Assembly (NCBI GenBank): GCA_002300355.1
Contig: NSGV01000002.1
Span: 1,736,001 to 1,800,000 of the forward strand
Origin: Streptomyces sp. TLI_235
GTDB taxonomy: Bacteria > Actinomycetota > Actinomycetes > Streptomycetales > Streptomycetaceae
Length of the DNA: 64,000 bases
Reading direction: 5' to 3'
A program made the position numbers and the translations under genes. Under the pieces are notes generated by a model. The model was not told where the DNA came from, searched no databases, and worked only from the letters and a program-made list of their open reading frames with translations. Of the stretch, positions 1 to 8,419 are shown one piece after another; position 1 is the stretch's first letter; the number at the start of each line of letters is the position of its first letter.

Positions 1-111
1 GGCGTCCGCGCGCCGCAGCACGGGGTGGACGTCGGTGGCGCGGGAACGTCCGGCGGGCAGGGTGTCGGCGACAGGGTGGCGGGTGACGCGCTCGGGGCGG
101 CTGATGGTCAT
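1..111 (-). CDS. N-terminal fragment of an unidentified protein, cut by the window edge
   Basis: An open reading frame runs leftward from an ATG at 109-111 and leaves the window after 37 codons. A purine-rich ribosome-binding site (GGGGGAG) lies just upstream of the ATG. The visible residues (beginning MTISRPERVTRHPV and including DVHPVLRR) contain no motif I recognise. It diverges from the DUF4126 gene at 730. The start is well supported, but the function cannot be assigned from 37 residues. Confidence 0.55.
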   Translation of the reverse strand, partial: MTISRPERVTRHPVADTLPAGRSRATDVHPVLRRADA

Positions 112-729
112 GGTCTCCCCCGGTCCGATGCGGGTGCCCGGGCCAGGCGGCCCGCGCCTTTCCAGCGTGGCAACCGCCACTGACAATCCCGGGTGCGAAC
201 AGTCGGGAGGTGGGGCGGCGGAGCAGGCAGGGAGGGCGGGGAAGGCAGGGGCGGGAGCAACGGCGAGGGCGGCGGTGTCCGACCGGACCGGCACCCCCGT
301 CGCCGTCCGGCCGGGCGCCGCCGCCCCGCACGTCTGCCGGAGGCCGTTCCCCCGGCCCCCGGTTCTCCCCCCGGTCGGACCGTCCCCCCGGGCAGCGCTC
401 CGCCGCCCCGTGTCGGCGGTGCGCGGCCCCGATCGGCCCGTGCGCGCGACCGGGCCGGCCCGACTGTCCCCCACTGGCGGCGGACGGCCCCGGTCGCTGC
501 CGGACGGTGCTTCGCGGTTGCTCCGCCCGGTGTCCACCACTCTGCCGTCCCCGCAGGTCAGGGGGTATCCGTCGGCGTACTCATTCGCGGATCTGAGTAT
601 CCGTACTCAGATCGCGGCGGGCGGGCGCCGCGGGGAACCGCCGGGCGTCGCGGCGCGTCATTGCAGCACCGGTACGGTACGGTCCCGACGCGTCCGGGTG
701 TCGGGCGGCCCTGCCGGAGGGGAGCAGAG
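112..729. other. long intergenic region with no convincing gene
   Basis: About 600 bases separate the partial left-edge gene from the DUF4126 gene. Open frames here are GC-driven and encode low-complexity Arg/Pro/Gly peptides without a plausible ribosome-binding site or domain. The only structured signal I see is the inverted repeat at 590-613 with a nearby half-site at 578-583, listed separately. The two divergent promoters must lie here. Confidence 0.6.
590..613. promoter_or_regulatory. MacR-like operator (perfect 10-bp inverted repeat)
   Basis: GATCTGAGTA (590-599) and TACTCAGATC (604-613) are exact reverse complements around the spacer TCCG. The core TGAGTATCCGTACTCA differs at one base from TGAGTACnnGTACTCA, the consensus I recall for the response regulator MacR of S. 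coelicolor. A further TACTCA half-site lies at 578-583. The site is about 120 bases upstream of the DUF4126 membrane protein gene. A macRS-like pair is encoded at 19720-21611. The repeat is directly seen; the MacR assignment is by motif only. Confidence 0.65.
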
Positions 730-1341
730 TTGAGCATCATCCCGTTGATCTTCACCAGCGGCTGGGCGAGCGGTGTGAACGCCTATGCCGTGGTGCTGCT
801 GCTCGGGCTGTTCGGCCGGTTCGGCGGCGCCGAGTCGGTGCCGGCCGCGCTGGAGCGCACGGACGTGCTGGTCGCGGCGGCGGTGCTGTTCCTGTGCGAG
901 GCGGTCGCCGACAAGATCCCGTACGTGGACACGGTGTGGGACGTGGTGCACACGGTGATCCGCCCGGCCGCGGGCGCGGTGGTCGGCGCGCTGCTGGCGA
1001 GCACCGACCCTGGGTCGCTGAGCGAGGTCGCCGCGGGTGCGCTCGGCGGTACGACGGCGCTGGTCAGCCACGGCATCAAGGCCTCGCTGCGGATGGCGGT
1101 CAACACGTCGCCCGAGCCGGCCTCGAACATCGTGGTCAGCCTGCTGGAGGACCTCTCGGTGGCCGGCCTGGTCACGCTGGCGATCTTCCACCCGTGGGTG
1201 GCGGCCTCGGCGGCGGCGGTGCTGCTGGTGGTCGGGGTGCTGCTGGTCTGGTTCGCGGTCTCCCGGATCCGCCGCTTCCTGCAGCGGCGCCGCGAGCGTC
1301 GGGCGGCCCGGGCCTCGGCCGCCGCCCAGCCGCAGTACTGA
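730..1341 (+). CDS. DUF4126 integral membrane protein
   Basis: A 203-residue membrane protein beginning at TTG 730, chosen because GGAGG sits nine bases upstream and the first residues (LSIIPLIFTSGWASGVNAY) match the usual start of DUF4126 proteins. There are about five hydrophobic segments, a conserved DKIPYVD stretch near residue 60 and a basic C-terminal tail rich in Arg. The function of DUF4126 is unknown. The MacR-like operator at 590-613 lies in its upstream region and suggests envelope-related regulation. The next gene starts 27 bases downstream on the same strand, so they may be co-transcribed. Confidence 0.85.
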   Translation: MSIIPLIFTSGWASGVNAYAVVLLLGLFGRFGGAESVPAALERTDVLVAAAVLFLCEAVADKIPYVDTVWDVVHTVIRPAAGAVVGALLASTDPGSLSEVAAGALGGTTALVSHGIKASLRMAVNTSPEPASNIVVSLLEDLSVAGLVTLAIFHPWVAASAAAVLLVVGVLLVWFAVSRIRRFLQRRRERRAARASAAAQPQY

Positions 1342-1368
1342 CCCGCGGGGCCCGTAGGATCAGCGCTC

Positions 1369-2754
1369 ATGGCACGGATCGTCATCATCGGCGCAGGTAT
1401 GGCCGGCCTCGCCGCCGCGTCCCGGCTGGGCACCCTCGGGCACCGGGTGACGGTCTGCGAGGCCGCGGCGACGTACGGCGGCATGGTCGGCCGCCACGAG
1501 CGGGACGGTTTCGCCTTCGACACCGGTCCGGGCCTGCTGAACCTGCCGGCGGTCTACCGGGACCTGGCGCTGAAGACCGGCAAGGAGCCGCTGGAGCAGC
1601 TGGTCGACCTCGTGCCGGTGGACCCGGAGAGTCGGCACCTCTTCGCGGACGGCACCGACCTGGTGCTGCCGAACGCCTCGCGCGGCGGCGTCGCCAAGGC
1701 GCTGGACGCGGCCTTCGGGGCGGGCTCCGGCGAGCGCTGGGGCGAGGTGATGAACCGCGGCCGGGAGGTCTGGGAGGCCACCCGCCGCCCGCTGATGGAG
1801 GAGCCGCTGCCGGCCGGCCCGCTCGCGGACCCGTACCCGAGGCCGCCGCGGCGCGGCCCGGCCAGATGGCTGCCGCGCGGCGACTACGGGCTGGAGCAGG
1901 TGGCCCGGCGCGAGCTCGGCGGCCACCCGGGCATGACGGCGCTGCTCACCGAGTACGCCACCCGCTTCGGCCTCGGGCCGGACGCCCCGGCGGGCGCGAC
2001 GGTGCTGGCGTACATGGAGCAGTCCTTCGGCGTCTGGTACGTCCGCGGCGGCATCCGGGCGCTGGCCGACGCGGTGTTCCGCCGCTGCGAGCAGCGCCGG
2101 GTGGAGTTCCGCCTCGGCACCCGGGTCGCCGAGGTGCTGACCGCCGGCGGCCGGGCCTGCGGGGTGCGCACCGAGGAGGGTGAGCGGATCGAGGCCGACC
2201 TGGTGCTCTCGTCCTCCGCCGACCCCGGCCTCGGGTGGGAGAAGCCGGGCAGCGGGCTCGGCCGGGTGACCGTCCTGCTGGCGCTGCGCGGCGCCCGCCC
2301 GGAGGGCACGGTGCACCGCACGGTGGTGCACGCCGCCGATCCCGCGCGGGAGCACGACGCCCTGCTGCACGGGGAGAGCGTGCCTGAGGGCCCGACCGTG
2401 CAGGTGCTGCGGCCGGACGATCCGACGCTGGTACCGGACGCCGGCCACGAGGCCGTCACCCTCACCGTCACCTGCGGGGTGCGCGAGGGCGACGACCTGG
2501 ACGCGTACGCGGGGCACCTGCTCGACCACCTCGCGAAGTCCGGGCTGGACCTGCGCGAGCGGGTGCGGTGGCGGGAGGTGCGAGGGGTGCCGTGGGTGCC
2601 CGTCCCCTCGCTGGCCGGCTGCACGCTCAACCCGGCGAACGAGACCGGCGTCCCGGGCCTGTACCGGATCGGCGGCGGCGCCCACCCGGGCGGCGGGCTG
2701 GCCCGGGTCGGGATGTCCGCCTCGATCACCGCCGGGCTGATCGGCCCGGCCTGA
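1369..2754 (+). CDS. phytoene desaturase-like FAD-dependent oxidoreductase
   Basis: A 461-residue flavoprotein. The N-terminus carries the FAD-binding Rossmann fingerprint GAGMAGLAAASRL followed by an acidic residue at the end of strand 2 (VCEAA). The C-terminus has the second FAD-contact region GGGAHPGGGLARVGMSA, typical of the CrtI/phytoene desaturase and amine oxidase superfamily. Substrate is unknown. A polyprenyl diphosphate synthase lies 2 kb away, but no phytoene synthase or cyclase is present, so a carotenoid role is not supported. ATG 1369 directly precedes the Rossmann strand (MARIVIIG), which fixes the start. Confidence 0.85.
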   Translation: MARIVIIGAGMAGLAAASRLGTLGHRVTVCEAAATYGGMVGRHERDGFAFDTGPGLLNLPAVYRDLALKTGKEPLEQLVDLVPVDPESRHLFADGTDLVLPNASRGGVAKALDAAFGAGSGERWGEVMNRGREVWEATRRPLMEEPLPAGPLADPYPRPPRRGPARWLPRGDYGLEQVARRELGGHPGMTALLTEYATRFGLGPDAPAGATVLAYMEQSFGVWYVRGGIRALADAVFRRCEQRRVEFRLGTRVAEVLTAGGRACGVRTEEGERIEADLVLSSSADPGLGWEKPGSGLGRVTVLLALRGARPEGTVHRTVVHAADPAREHDALLHGESVPEGPTVQVLRPDDPTLVPDAGHEAVTLTVTCGVREGDDLDAYAGHLLDHLAKSGLDLRERVRWREVRGVPWVPVPSLAGCTLNPANETGVPGLYRIGGGAHPGGGLARVGMSASITAGLIGPA

Positions 2755-2766
2755 CACCCGGCGGGC

Positions 2767-3579
2767 TCAGCCCTGCTGCTGGTACTCCCAGCCCTGCTGC
2801 TGGTGCTGGCCGCCCTGCTGCTGCGGCACCACCGGCTGCTGCTGGTACTCCCAGCCCTGCTGGTAGTACCAGGCCTCCTGCTGGGCCTGCTGCTGCGCGG
2901 CGTACGGGTCCTGCTGCTGGTACTGGGCGTACTGCAGCTGCTGCGCGTACTGGGCCTGCTGGGCGTAGGCGTCCTGCTGGGTCTGCTGCTGGCCGGCCCA
3001 GGACTGCTCCCAGCCGTAGCCGTAGCCGGCCTGCTGCTGGGTCCAGGCGTCCTGCTGGACCTGCTGCTGGCCGGCCCAGGACTGCTGCTCGGGCTGCTGC
3101 TGCTCGGGCTGCTGGTACCAGGTCTGCGGCTCGGCGTAGACGCCGTCCGTGATCTCCTCGACCTCGGCGTAGGCGGCGCCGGGCCGCTCGACCTCGACCG
3201 GGCCGACCTCGCCGACGGTGGGCGGCTCGGGCACCGCGGTCTCCGTGGCACCGGCCGCGCCGCCGGTGGCGGCGCTCAGCAGCGGGACGCGGGCCAGCGG
3301 ACCGGGCAGGCCTCCGTCCGGGCCGCGCAGTGACCAGCCGGCGACGAAGCCGCGCTTGACCGAGGTGGTCACGAAGAACTGGCCGACCGCGAAGGCGGCC
3401 GCACCGGCGCCGATGACCAGCACCGACTGCAGCCGCATCCCGCCGACGACGGCGAGGAAGCCGGCCAGGGCGACACCGCGCCACACCACCGGGGCGCGGT
3501 TCTGCAGCAGCAGTTCGGCGATCAGCCAGAGCGCGACGACCGAGAGGGCGGCGTACAGCAGCAGGTATCCGATGCCCAT
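2767..3579 (-). CDS. membrane protein with a long Gln-rich C-terminal tail
   Basis: A 270-residue protein. The start ATG at 3579 is preferred over GTG 3597 because GGAGG lies seven bases before it. Residues 1-85 contain three hydrophobic segments. A Pro/Glu-rich linker follows. From about residue 150 to the end the sequence is almost entirely Gln, Tyr, Trp, Ala and Gly, with imperfect repeats such as QSWAGQQQ and GWEYQQQ. The low-complexity tail resembles aggregation-prone or scaffold domains. It converges with the FAD oxidoreductase, stop codons 12 bases apart. The function is not known. Confidence 0.8.
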   Translation of the reverse strand: MGIGYLLLYAALSVVALWLIAELLLQNRAPVVWRGVALAGFLAVVGGMRLQSVLVIGAGAAAFAVGQFFVTTSVKRGFVAGWSLRGPDGGLPGPLARVPLLSAATGGAAGATETAVPEPPTVGEVGPVEVERPGAAYAEVEEITDGVYAEPQTWYQQPEQQQPEQQSWAGQQQVQQDAWTQQQAGYGYGWEQSWAGQQQTQQDAYAQQAQYAQQLQYAQYQQQDPYAAQQQAQQEAWYYQQGWEYQQQPVVPQQQGGQHQQQGWEYQQQG

Positions 3580-3663
3580 CCCGCTACCTCCGCTCACACC
3601 CGCATGTGCGGGCGACTGTACAGGCTGCGGGGGAACACCACCGCATCCGTGACAGGACCGGTC

Positions 3664-4578
3664 TCAGCGCCGGTGCAGGCCGAGGTTCTGGTAGATCTCC
3701 AGGGTCGAGGTGGAGTGGTTGAGCGTGATGAAGTGCAGGCCCGGAGCGCCCTCGGCGAGCAGCCGCTCGGACATCGCGGTGGCGTGGTCGATGCCCACCG
3801 CCCGCACCGCGTCCGGGTCGTCGGCGACGGCCAGGAACCGGTCCTTCAACCCGTCCGGGAAGTCCGAGCCGGACAGCTGCGGGAAGCGCTCCAGCTGCCG
3901 GATGTTGGTCACCGGCATGATCTCCGGGATGATCGGCGTCGTGCAGCCCGCCGCCTCGACCCGGTCGCGCAGCCGCAGGTAGTCCTCGACCTCGAAGAAC
4001 ATCTGGGTGATCGCGTAGTCGGCGCCGGCCCGGCACTTGGCCACGAAGTGCCGGATGTCCTCGTCCCAGTTCTCCGAGCGCGGGTGCATCTGCGGGAAGG
4101 CGGCCACGCCCACGCAGAAGTCGCCGATCCCCTTGATCAGCTCGACCAGCTCGTAGGCGTAGGTGACGCCCTCCGGGTGCCGGACCCACTCGCCCATCGG
4201 GTCGCCGGGCGGGTCGCCGCGCACCGCGAGCACGTTGCGCACGCCCTCGTCGGCGTACTGGCCGATGATGTTGCGCAGCTCGGCCACGGAGTGGTCGACC
4301 GCGGTCAGGTGCGCGACCGGGGTCAGCGTGGTCTCGGTGGCGATCCGGCCGACCAGGTTGACCGTCCGGCCGCGCGAGGATCCGCCGGCGCCGTAGGTCA
4401 TGCAGACGAAGTTCGGGTCGAGCGCCTCGACCCGGCGGATCGCGTCCCACAGGCGGCGCTCGGCGGCCTCGTTGCGCGGCGGCATGAACTCGAACGAGAA
4501 CGACCGATCACCGGCCGCCAGCAGATCCCGGACGGTCTGCGCGCGGTCGGTCCGGGTGGAGGGGATGCCGAGTGCCAT
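3664..4578 (-). CDS. metF: 5,10-methylenetetrahydrofolate reductase
   Basis: A 304-residue TIM-barrel flavoenzyme that reduces methylene-THF to methyl-THF for methionine synthesis. Visible family landmarks are the catalytic Glu in SFEFMPPR near residue 29, FVCMTYGAGG, the HLTAVDHS segment and NVLAVRGDPPG. Length matches bacterial MetF. The ATG at 4578 follows a -10-like TAGCCT by six bases with no ribosome-binding site, which suggests a leaderless message. It is divergent from the polyprenyl synthase gene. Confidence 0.95.
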   Translation of the reverse strand: MALGIPSTRTDRAQTVRDLLAAGDRSFSFEFMPPRNEAAERRLWDAIRRVEALDPNFVCMTYGAGGSSRGRTVNLVGRIATETTLTPVAHLTAVDHSVAELRNIIGQYADEGVRNVLAVRGDPPGDPMGEWVRHPEGVTYAYELVELIKGIGDFCVGVAAFPQMHPRSENWDEDIRHFVAKCRAGADYAITQMFFEVEDYLRLRDRVEAAGCTTPIIPEIMPVTNIRQLERFPQLSGSDFPDGLKDRFLAVADDPDAVRAVGIDHATAMSERLLAEGAPGLHFITLNHSTSTLEIYQNLGLHRR

Positions 4579-4584
4579 GCTGGC

Positions 4585-4590
4585 AGGCTA
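4585..4590 (-). promoter_or_regulatory. -10 element of a probable leaderless metF promoter
   Basis: On the minus strand TAGCCT is followed by six bases and then the metF ATG. That is the spacing at which transcription would start on the A of the start codon. An upstream GACCA/TGGTC inverted repeat near 4609-4623 overlaps where a -35 box or operator would be. Assignment rests on spacing and consensus only. Confidence 0.5.
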
Positions 4591-4776
4591 TCGGTCCGCC
4601 GCGGAGCGTGACCAAACCTGGTCCACTGAATGAGACATGCACGCGGGACAGCGGGTGAACGGGGTCACGACGCTCCGTCGGCCGGACGCGGCGGGGCGGG
4701 ACGGCGGCGCACCGATTCGGGGGCAGGTCAGGCGCCGGATAGTCTGATTGTCAGCCCAGTGATCCGGAGTCCCACC

Positions 4777-5883
4777 GTGCCCTCCCCCACCAGCCTGCCG
4801 ACCAACCCGATCGACCGGGAGGCCGTGCGCGACCGCGTGAACGCCGCGCTCGCCGCGTTCACGGACGGCCGGAGCACCCTGCTCGCCGGCATCTCCCCCC
4901 AGCTCGGACCGGTCTCCGACGCACTGCGCGACTTCCTCCTCGACGGCGGCAAGCGGCTTCGGCCCGCCTTCTGCTACTGGGGCTGGCGCGGTGCCGGCGG
5001 GTCCGCCGACGACCCCGGCATCGCCAACGCCGCCGCCGCCCTCGAACTCCTCCAGGCCAGCGCCCTCGTCCACGACGACCTCATGGACCGCAGCGACACC
5101 CGACGCGGCCTGCCCTCCGTCCACCGCCGCTTCGAGGCCCTCCACCGGGACAGCGGCTGGCGCGGCGACCGCGAACAGTACGGCGCCAGCGCCGCCGTCC
5201 TGCTCGGCGACCTGCTGCTGATCTGGTGCGACGAGCTCTTCCAGGCCTCCGGGCTGCCGGACGCCGCGGTACGGGCCGCGAAGCCGGTCTTCGACCTGAT
5301 GCGGACCGAGGTCATGGTCGGCCAGTACCTGGACGTCCTCGAACCCGTCGCCGGGGACTCCGCCGACGCCGGGGCGATCGACCGGGCGCAGACCGTCCTG
5401 CACTACAAGTCCGCGAAGTACACCATCGAACGGCCGCTCCAGGTCGGCGCCCTGCTCGCCGGCGCCGGGCCCGAACTCGTCGAGGCCTACGGGGCGTTCG
5501 GGCTGCCGCTCGGCGAGGCCTTCCAGCTCCGCGACGACCTGCTCGGCGTCTTCGGCGACCCCGCCGTCACCGGCAAGCCCGCCGGCGACGACCTCCGCGA
5601 GGGCAAGCGGACCCTGCTCGTCGCCCACGCGATGCGGGGGCTGGCCCCCGCGGACGCCCGCCACCTCGACGAGCGGCTCGGCGCAGCCGACCTCACGGCG
5701 GAGGAGATCCCCGTCCTGCGGGACCTCGTGCAGCGGAGCGGAGCCGCCGACCGCGTCGAGCAGCGCATCGAGGAGCTCCTCAAGCAGTCCCTCGCCGCCC
5801 TCGACGCCGCCCCCCTCACCGACGGCCCCGCCCGCCCCACCCTGCTGGCCCTCGCCGAGGCCGCCACCACCCGCAAGCACTGA
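4777..5883 (+). CDS. polyprenyl diphosphate synthase (geranylgeranyl/farnesyl type)
   Basis: A 368-residue trans-isoprenyl diphosphate synthase, condensing isopentenyl diphosphate onto allylic primers. The first Asp-rich motif DDLMD (in LVHDDLMDRSDTRRG) and the second, DDLLGVFGD, are both present, as is the GGKRLRP primer-binding motif. The GTG at 4777 has GGAG seven bases upstream. Upstream in-frame codons give unlike-protein sequence. It corresponds to IdsA2 in the M. tuberculosis block. Chain length cannot be read from sequence with certainty. Confidence 0.92.
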   Translation: MPSPTSLPTNPIDREAVRDRVNAALAAFTDGRSTLLAGISPQLGPVSDALRDFLLDGGKRLRPAFCYWGWRGAGGSADDPGIANAAAALELLQASALVHDDLMDRSDTRRGLPSVHRRFEALHRDSGWRGDREQYGASAAVLLGDLLLIWCDELFQASGLPDAAVRAAKPVFDLMRTEVMVGQYLDVLEPVAGDSADAGAIDRAQTVLHYKSAKYTIERPLQVGALLAGAGPELVEAYGAFGLPLGEAFQLRDDLLGVFGDPAVTGKPAGDDLREGKRTLLVAHAMRGLAPADARHLDERLGAADLTAEEIPVLRDLVQRSGAADRVEQRIEELLKQSLAALDAAPLTDGPARPTLLALAEAATTRKH

Positions 5884-5923
5884 CGTCCGGTCGCACCCGC
5901 CCCTGAGTGGGCCTGTCCGGCCC

Positions 5924-6568
5924 TCAGGCGTTGCGGATGCGGCGGGCCAGGGAGGCCGCCGCGGCGCCCGGATCCTCGGCGGCGGTGATGGCGCGGACGA
6001 CGACGACGCGCCGCGCCCCGGCCGCGAGGACCTCGTCGAGGTTGGTCTCGTCGATGCCGCCGATCGCGAACCACGGACGGTCCGTCACCGCCTTGGCCGC
6101 GTACGACACCAGGCCGAGGCCGGGGGCCGGCCGGCCGGGCTTGGTGGGGGTGGGCCAGACGGGGCCGGTGCAGAAGTAGTCGGCGCCGGCCTCGGCGATC
6201 GCCGCGTCGACCTCGGCCTCCGCGTGGCAGGAGCGCCCGATCAGGACGTCCTCGCCGAGGATCGCCCGGGCCGCCGGCACCGGCAGGTCGTCCTGCCCCA
6301 GGTGCAGCACCTGCGGCCGGGCGGCGTGCGCGACGTCCGCCCGGTCGTTGACGGCGAAGAGCTTGCCGTGCCGGCGGGCCGCGTCCGCGAAGACCTCCAG
6401 GTACTCCAGCTCCTGGCGGGCCTCCAGGCCCTTGTCCCGCAGCTGGACGATGTCGACGCCGTTCGCCAGCACCGCGTCGAGGAACTCGGCGAGGTCGCCC
6501 TGCTCGCGGCGGGCGTCGGTGCAGAGGTAGAGCCGTGCGTCGGCCAGTTGCTCCCGCGGGTCGGCCAT
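5924..6568 (-). CDS. thiE: thiamine-phosphate synthase
   Basis: A 214-residue TIM-barrel enzyme that joins HMP-diphosphate and carboxythiazole phosphate to thiamine phosphate. Motifs include QLRDKG near residue 40, NDRADVA, HLGQDDLP and GPVWPTPTKPG, all typical of ThiE. The ATG at 6568 overlaps the stop codon of the upstream Rv2175c-like gene by one base, which indicates translational coupling. The thiazole-forming genes thiOSG lie 2 kb away on the opposite strand behind a TPP riboswitch. No riboswitch is seen before this two-gene unit. Confidence 0.95.
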   Translation of the reverse strand: MADPREQLADARLYLCTDARREQGDLAEFLDAVLANGVDIVQLRDKGLEARQELEYLEVFADAARRHGKLFAVNDRADVAHAARPQVLHLGQDDLPVPAARAILGEDVLIGRSCHAEAEVDAAIAEAGADYFCTGPVWPTPTKPGRPAPGLGLVSYAAKAVTDRPWFAIGGIDETNLDEVLAAGARRVVVVRAITAAEDPGAAAASLARRIRNA

Positions 6569-6933
6569 CAGAGCGCCATCGCCTGGGCGCGGCGCTTGAC
6601 CTCGGTGGCGCGGTTCTCGTGCAGGGCCTGGATGGGGCTGCCGGGCAGCGACGGGTCCTCGGTGAAGAGCCACTCGAGGATTTCCTCGTCGCTGAAGCCG
6701 GAGTCCCGCAGGACGGTCAGCAGGCCGATCAGGTGCTTGACCGTGCCGTCGGGCGTGATGAAGGCGGCCGGCACCTGCAGCGACTTGTTCTCCCCGCGGC
6801 GGACGGCCAGCAGGGTGTTGGCCTTCACCATGTTGCGGACCTCGGTGACCTGCACCCCCCACAGTTCGGAGATGTCGGGCAGGTACATCCAGGCCGGGAC
6901 CAGGGCGTCAATCTTGGGATCGATCTCACTCAC
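6568..6933 (-). CDS. Rv2175c-family DNA-binding protein
   Basis: A 121-residue protein with a predicted winged-helix segment (WMYLPDISELWGVQVTEVRNMVKANTLLAVRRGENKS) and a C-terminal helix-rich domain (GLLTVLRDSGFSDEEILEWLF). This matches the Rv2175c family. In M. tuberculosis this protein is a substrate of the kinase PknL, whose homologue is encoded here at 10715. GTG 6933 gives the conserved MSEIDP-type start; only a weak AGGTGG lies upstream. It forms an overlapping pair with thiE. Confidence 0.82.
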   Translation of the reverse strand: MSEIDPKIDALVPAWMYLPDISELWGVQVTEVRNMVKANTLLAVRRGENKSLQVPAAFITPDGTVKHLIGLLTVLRDSGFSDEEILEWLFTEDPSLPGSPIQALHENRATEVKRRAQAMAL

Positions 6934-7041
6934 GGCACCAGACTGCCACCTGCCGGGCCCCGAGCGCACGCAGCCCACCCCGCCGACCCGGGACCGATGA
7001 CGGATCGTGACCGGACGACCGCCCGGTGTCGCCCTCCGCGG

Positions 7042-8235
7042 TCAGGCGGCCGCGGCCTTCAGCTGGACGGCCGGGTCGGCGGCCAGGGCGGGGTCGAGCA
7101 CGGTGCCGCGTTCGATGAGCCGCTTGGCCTGGCTGAGGTCCCGCGGCCGGTCGACGGCGAGCAGCGCGACCGGGGCGCCGCCGCGCAGCCACAGCACCGA
7201 CCAGGACGCCTCGTCCGGGCTGCCGCGCCAGAGCAGTTCGTCGGCGTCGGCGTGCCGGCCGGCGTACTGGACCATCCGTCCGAACTGCTCGGACCAGAAG
7301 TACGGCACGGGGTCGTAGGGGGTGTCCGAGCCGAGCAGCGAGGCGGCCGCGGCCGCGCCGGACTGCAGGGCGTGGTCCCAGTGCTGGACGGCGAGCCGGG
7401 TGCCGGCGCGTCGCGAGGGATAGGAGACGCAGTCGCCGGCCGCCCACACACCGGGGGCGGCGGTGCGCAGCCGCTCGTCGACGAGGACGGCGCCGGCCGT
7501 GTCGAGGGCGACGCCGGAGCCGGCCAGCCAGCCGGTGGCCGGGCGGGCGCCGATGCCGACGACGACGTGGTCGGCGGCGATCCGTTCGCCGTCGGTGAGC
7601 AGCAGGCCGTCGGGTTCGACGGCGGCGACGCCGGTGCCGCAACGCAGGTCGACCCCGGCGTCGGCGTACCAGCGGGCCATCAGCGCGCCGAGCTCGGCGG
7701 GCAGTGCGCCGGGCAGCGGGGCTGGCCCGGACTCGACGACGGTGACGTGGCAGCCGAGCTGCCGGGCGACGGTGGCGGTCTCCGCGCCGATCCAGCCGGC
7801 GCCGACCAGGGCCAGCCGGGTGCCGGGGGTGAGGTCGGCGCGCAGCGCGAGGGCGTCGTCGAGGGTGCGCAGCAGTCGGGCGTCGGCGGCGCCGGGCAGG
7901 GTGACCGCCTCGGCGCCGGTGGCGATCACCAGGGCGTCATGGGTGAGCGGGCCGGCGTCGGTGTGCAGGACGCCGGGTTCGAGGCCGGTGGCGCGACGGC
8001 CGAGCAGCAGGTCGACGCCGAGCTGTTCCCAGTCGATGTCGAAGGCGGTGCTGTCGGTCTTGCCGAGCAGGACGTCCTTGGAGAGCGGCGGCCGGTCGTA
8101 GGGGCGGTGCGGCTCGTCGCCGACGAGCGCGAGCCGCCCCCGGAAGCCGCCCTGCCGCAGTGCGAGGGCGCACTGGGCGCCGGCCATGCCGGTGCCGGCG
8201 ACGAGGACGCTTTCGGTGCGGTTCAGCTCTGCCAC
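7042..8235 (-). CDS. NAD(P)/FAD-dependent ferredoxin reductase-like oxidoreductase
   Basis: A 397-residue two-dinucleotide-fold flavoprotein. It has the FAD fingerprint near the N-terminus (VAGTGMAGAQCALALR), a DRPPLSK motif typical of ferredoxin/putidaredoxin/rubredoxin reductases, a second GAGWIGAETA nucleotide fold for NAD(P)H, and WAAGDC near residue 285. It probably passes electrons from NAD(P)H to a small iron-sulfur partner, but none is adjacent. GTG 8235 is favoured over GTG 8244 by the AGGGTGG site at 8241-8247. It is transcribed away from the thi riboswitch operon. Confidence 0.85.
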   Translation of the reverse strand: MAELNRTESVLVAGTGMAGAQCALALRQGGFRGRLALVGDEPHRPYDRPPLSKDVLLGKTDSTAFDIDWEQLGVDLLLGRRATGLEPGVLHTDAGPLTHDALVIATGAEAVTLPGAADARLLRTLDDALALRADLTPGTRLALVGAGWIGAETATVARQLGCHVTVVESGPAPLPGALPAELGALMARWYADAGVDLRCGTGVAAVEPDGLLLTDGERIAADHVVVGIGARPATGWLAGSGVALDTAGAVLVDERLRTAAPGVWAAGDCVSYPSRRAGTRLAVQHWDHALQSGAAAAASLLGSDTPYDPVPYFWSEQFGRMVQYAGRHADADELLWRGSPDEASWSVLWLRGGAPVALLAVDRPRDLSQAKRLIERGTVLDPALAADPAVQLKAAAA

Positions 8236-8320
8236 GGCGGCCACCCTATCGGCCGGGGTGTCCAGCCCGTGTACGCCCTTTCGGGGTGGGCGACACCCGG
8301 CGTTATGGTGGGTGCACACC

Positions 8321-8413
8321 ACACGGGAGCCCGGTGCACCGGGCTGAGAGGCGGGCTGGAGCGGCCCGCGACCGTCCGAACCTGATCCGGGTCATGCCGG
8401 CGAAGGGAGAATC
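8321..8413 (+). promoter_or_regulatory. TPP riboswitch (THI element)
   Basis: The segment contains the conserved THI-box features in order: a 5' helix ending GGGAGC, GGGCTGAGAGG at 8341-8351, a variable stem, CGAACCTGATCCGGGTCAT around 8377-8395, and the closing GCCGGCGAAGGGA. It directly precedes thiO. The thiO ribosome-binding site (AAGGGAGA, 8403-8410) is part of the 3' strand, so ligand binding should mask it and block translation of the thiazole operon. A possible -10 (TTATGGT) lies near 8303-8309. Confidence 0.95.
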
Positions 8414-8419
8414 AGCGAC

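Noticed and set aside
35..729. Several overlapping frames in the left 700 bases
   Set aside because: Arg/Pro/Gly-rich composition, no ribosome-binding sites, and different frames equally open, as expected in very GC-rich noncoding DNA.
1369..5883. Carotenoid or terpenoid biosynthetic cluster suggested by a CrtI-like protein near a polyprenyl synthase
   Set aside because: No phytoene synthase, cyclase or terpene synthase is present, and both genes belong to a conserved core gene order.
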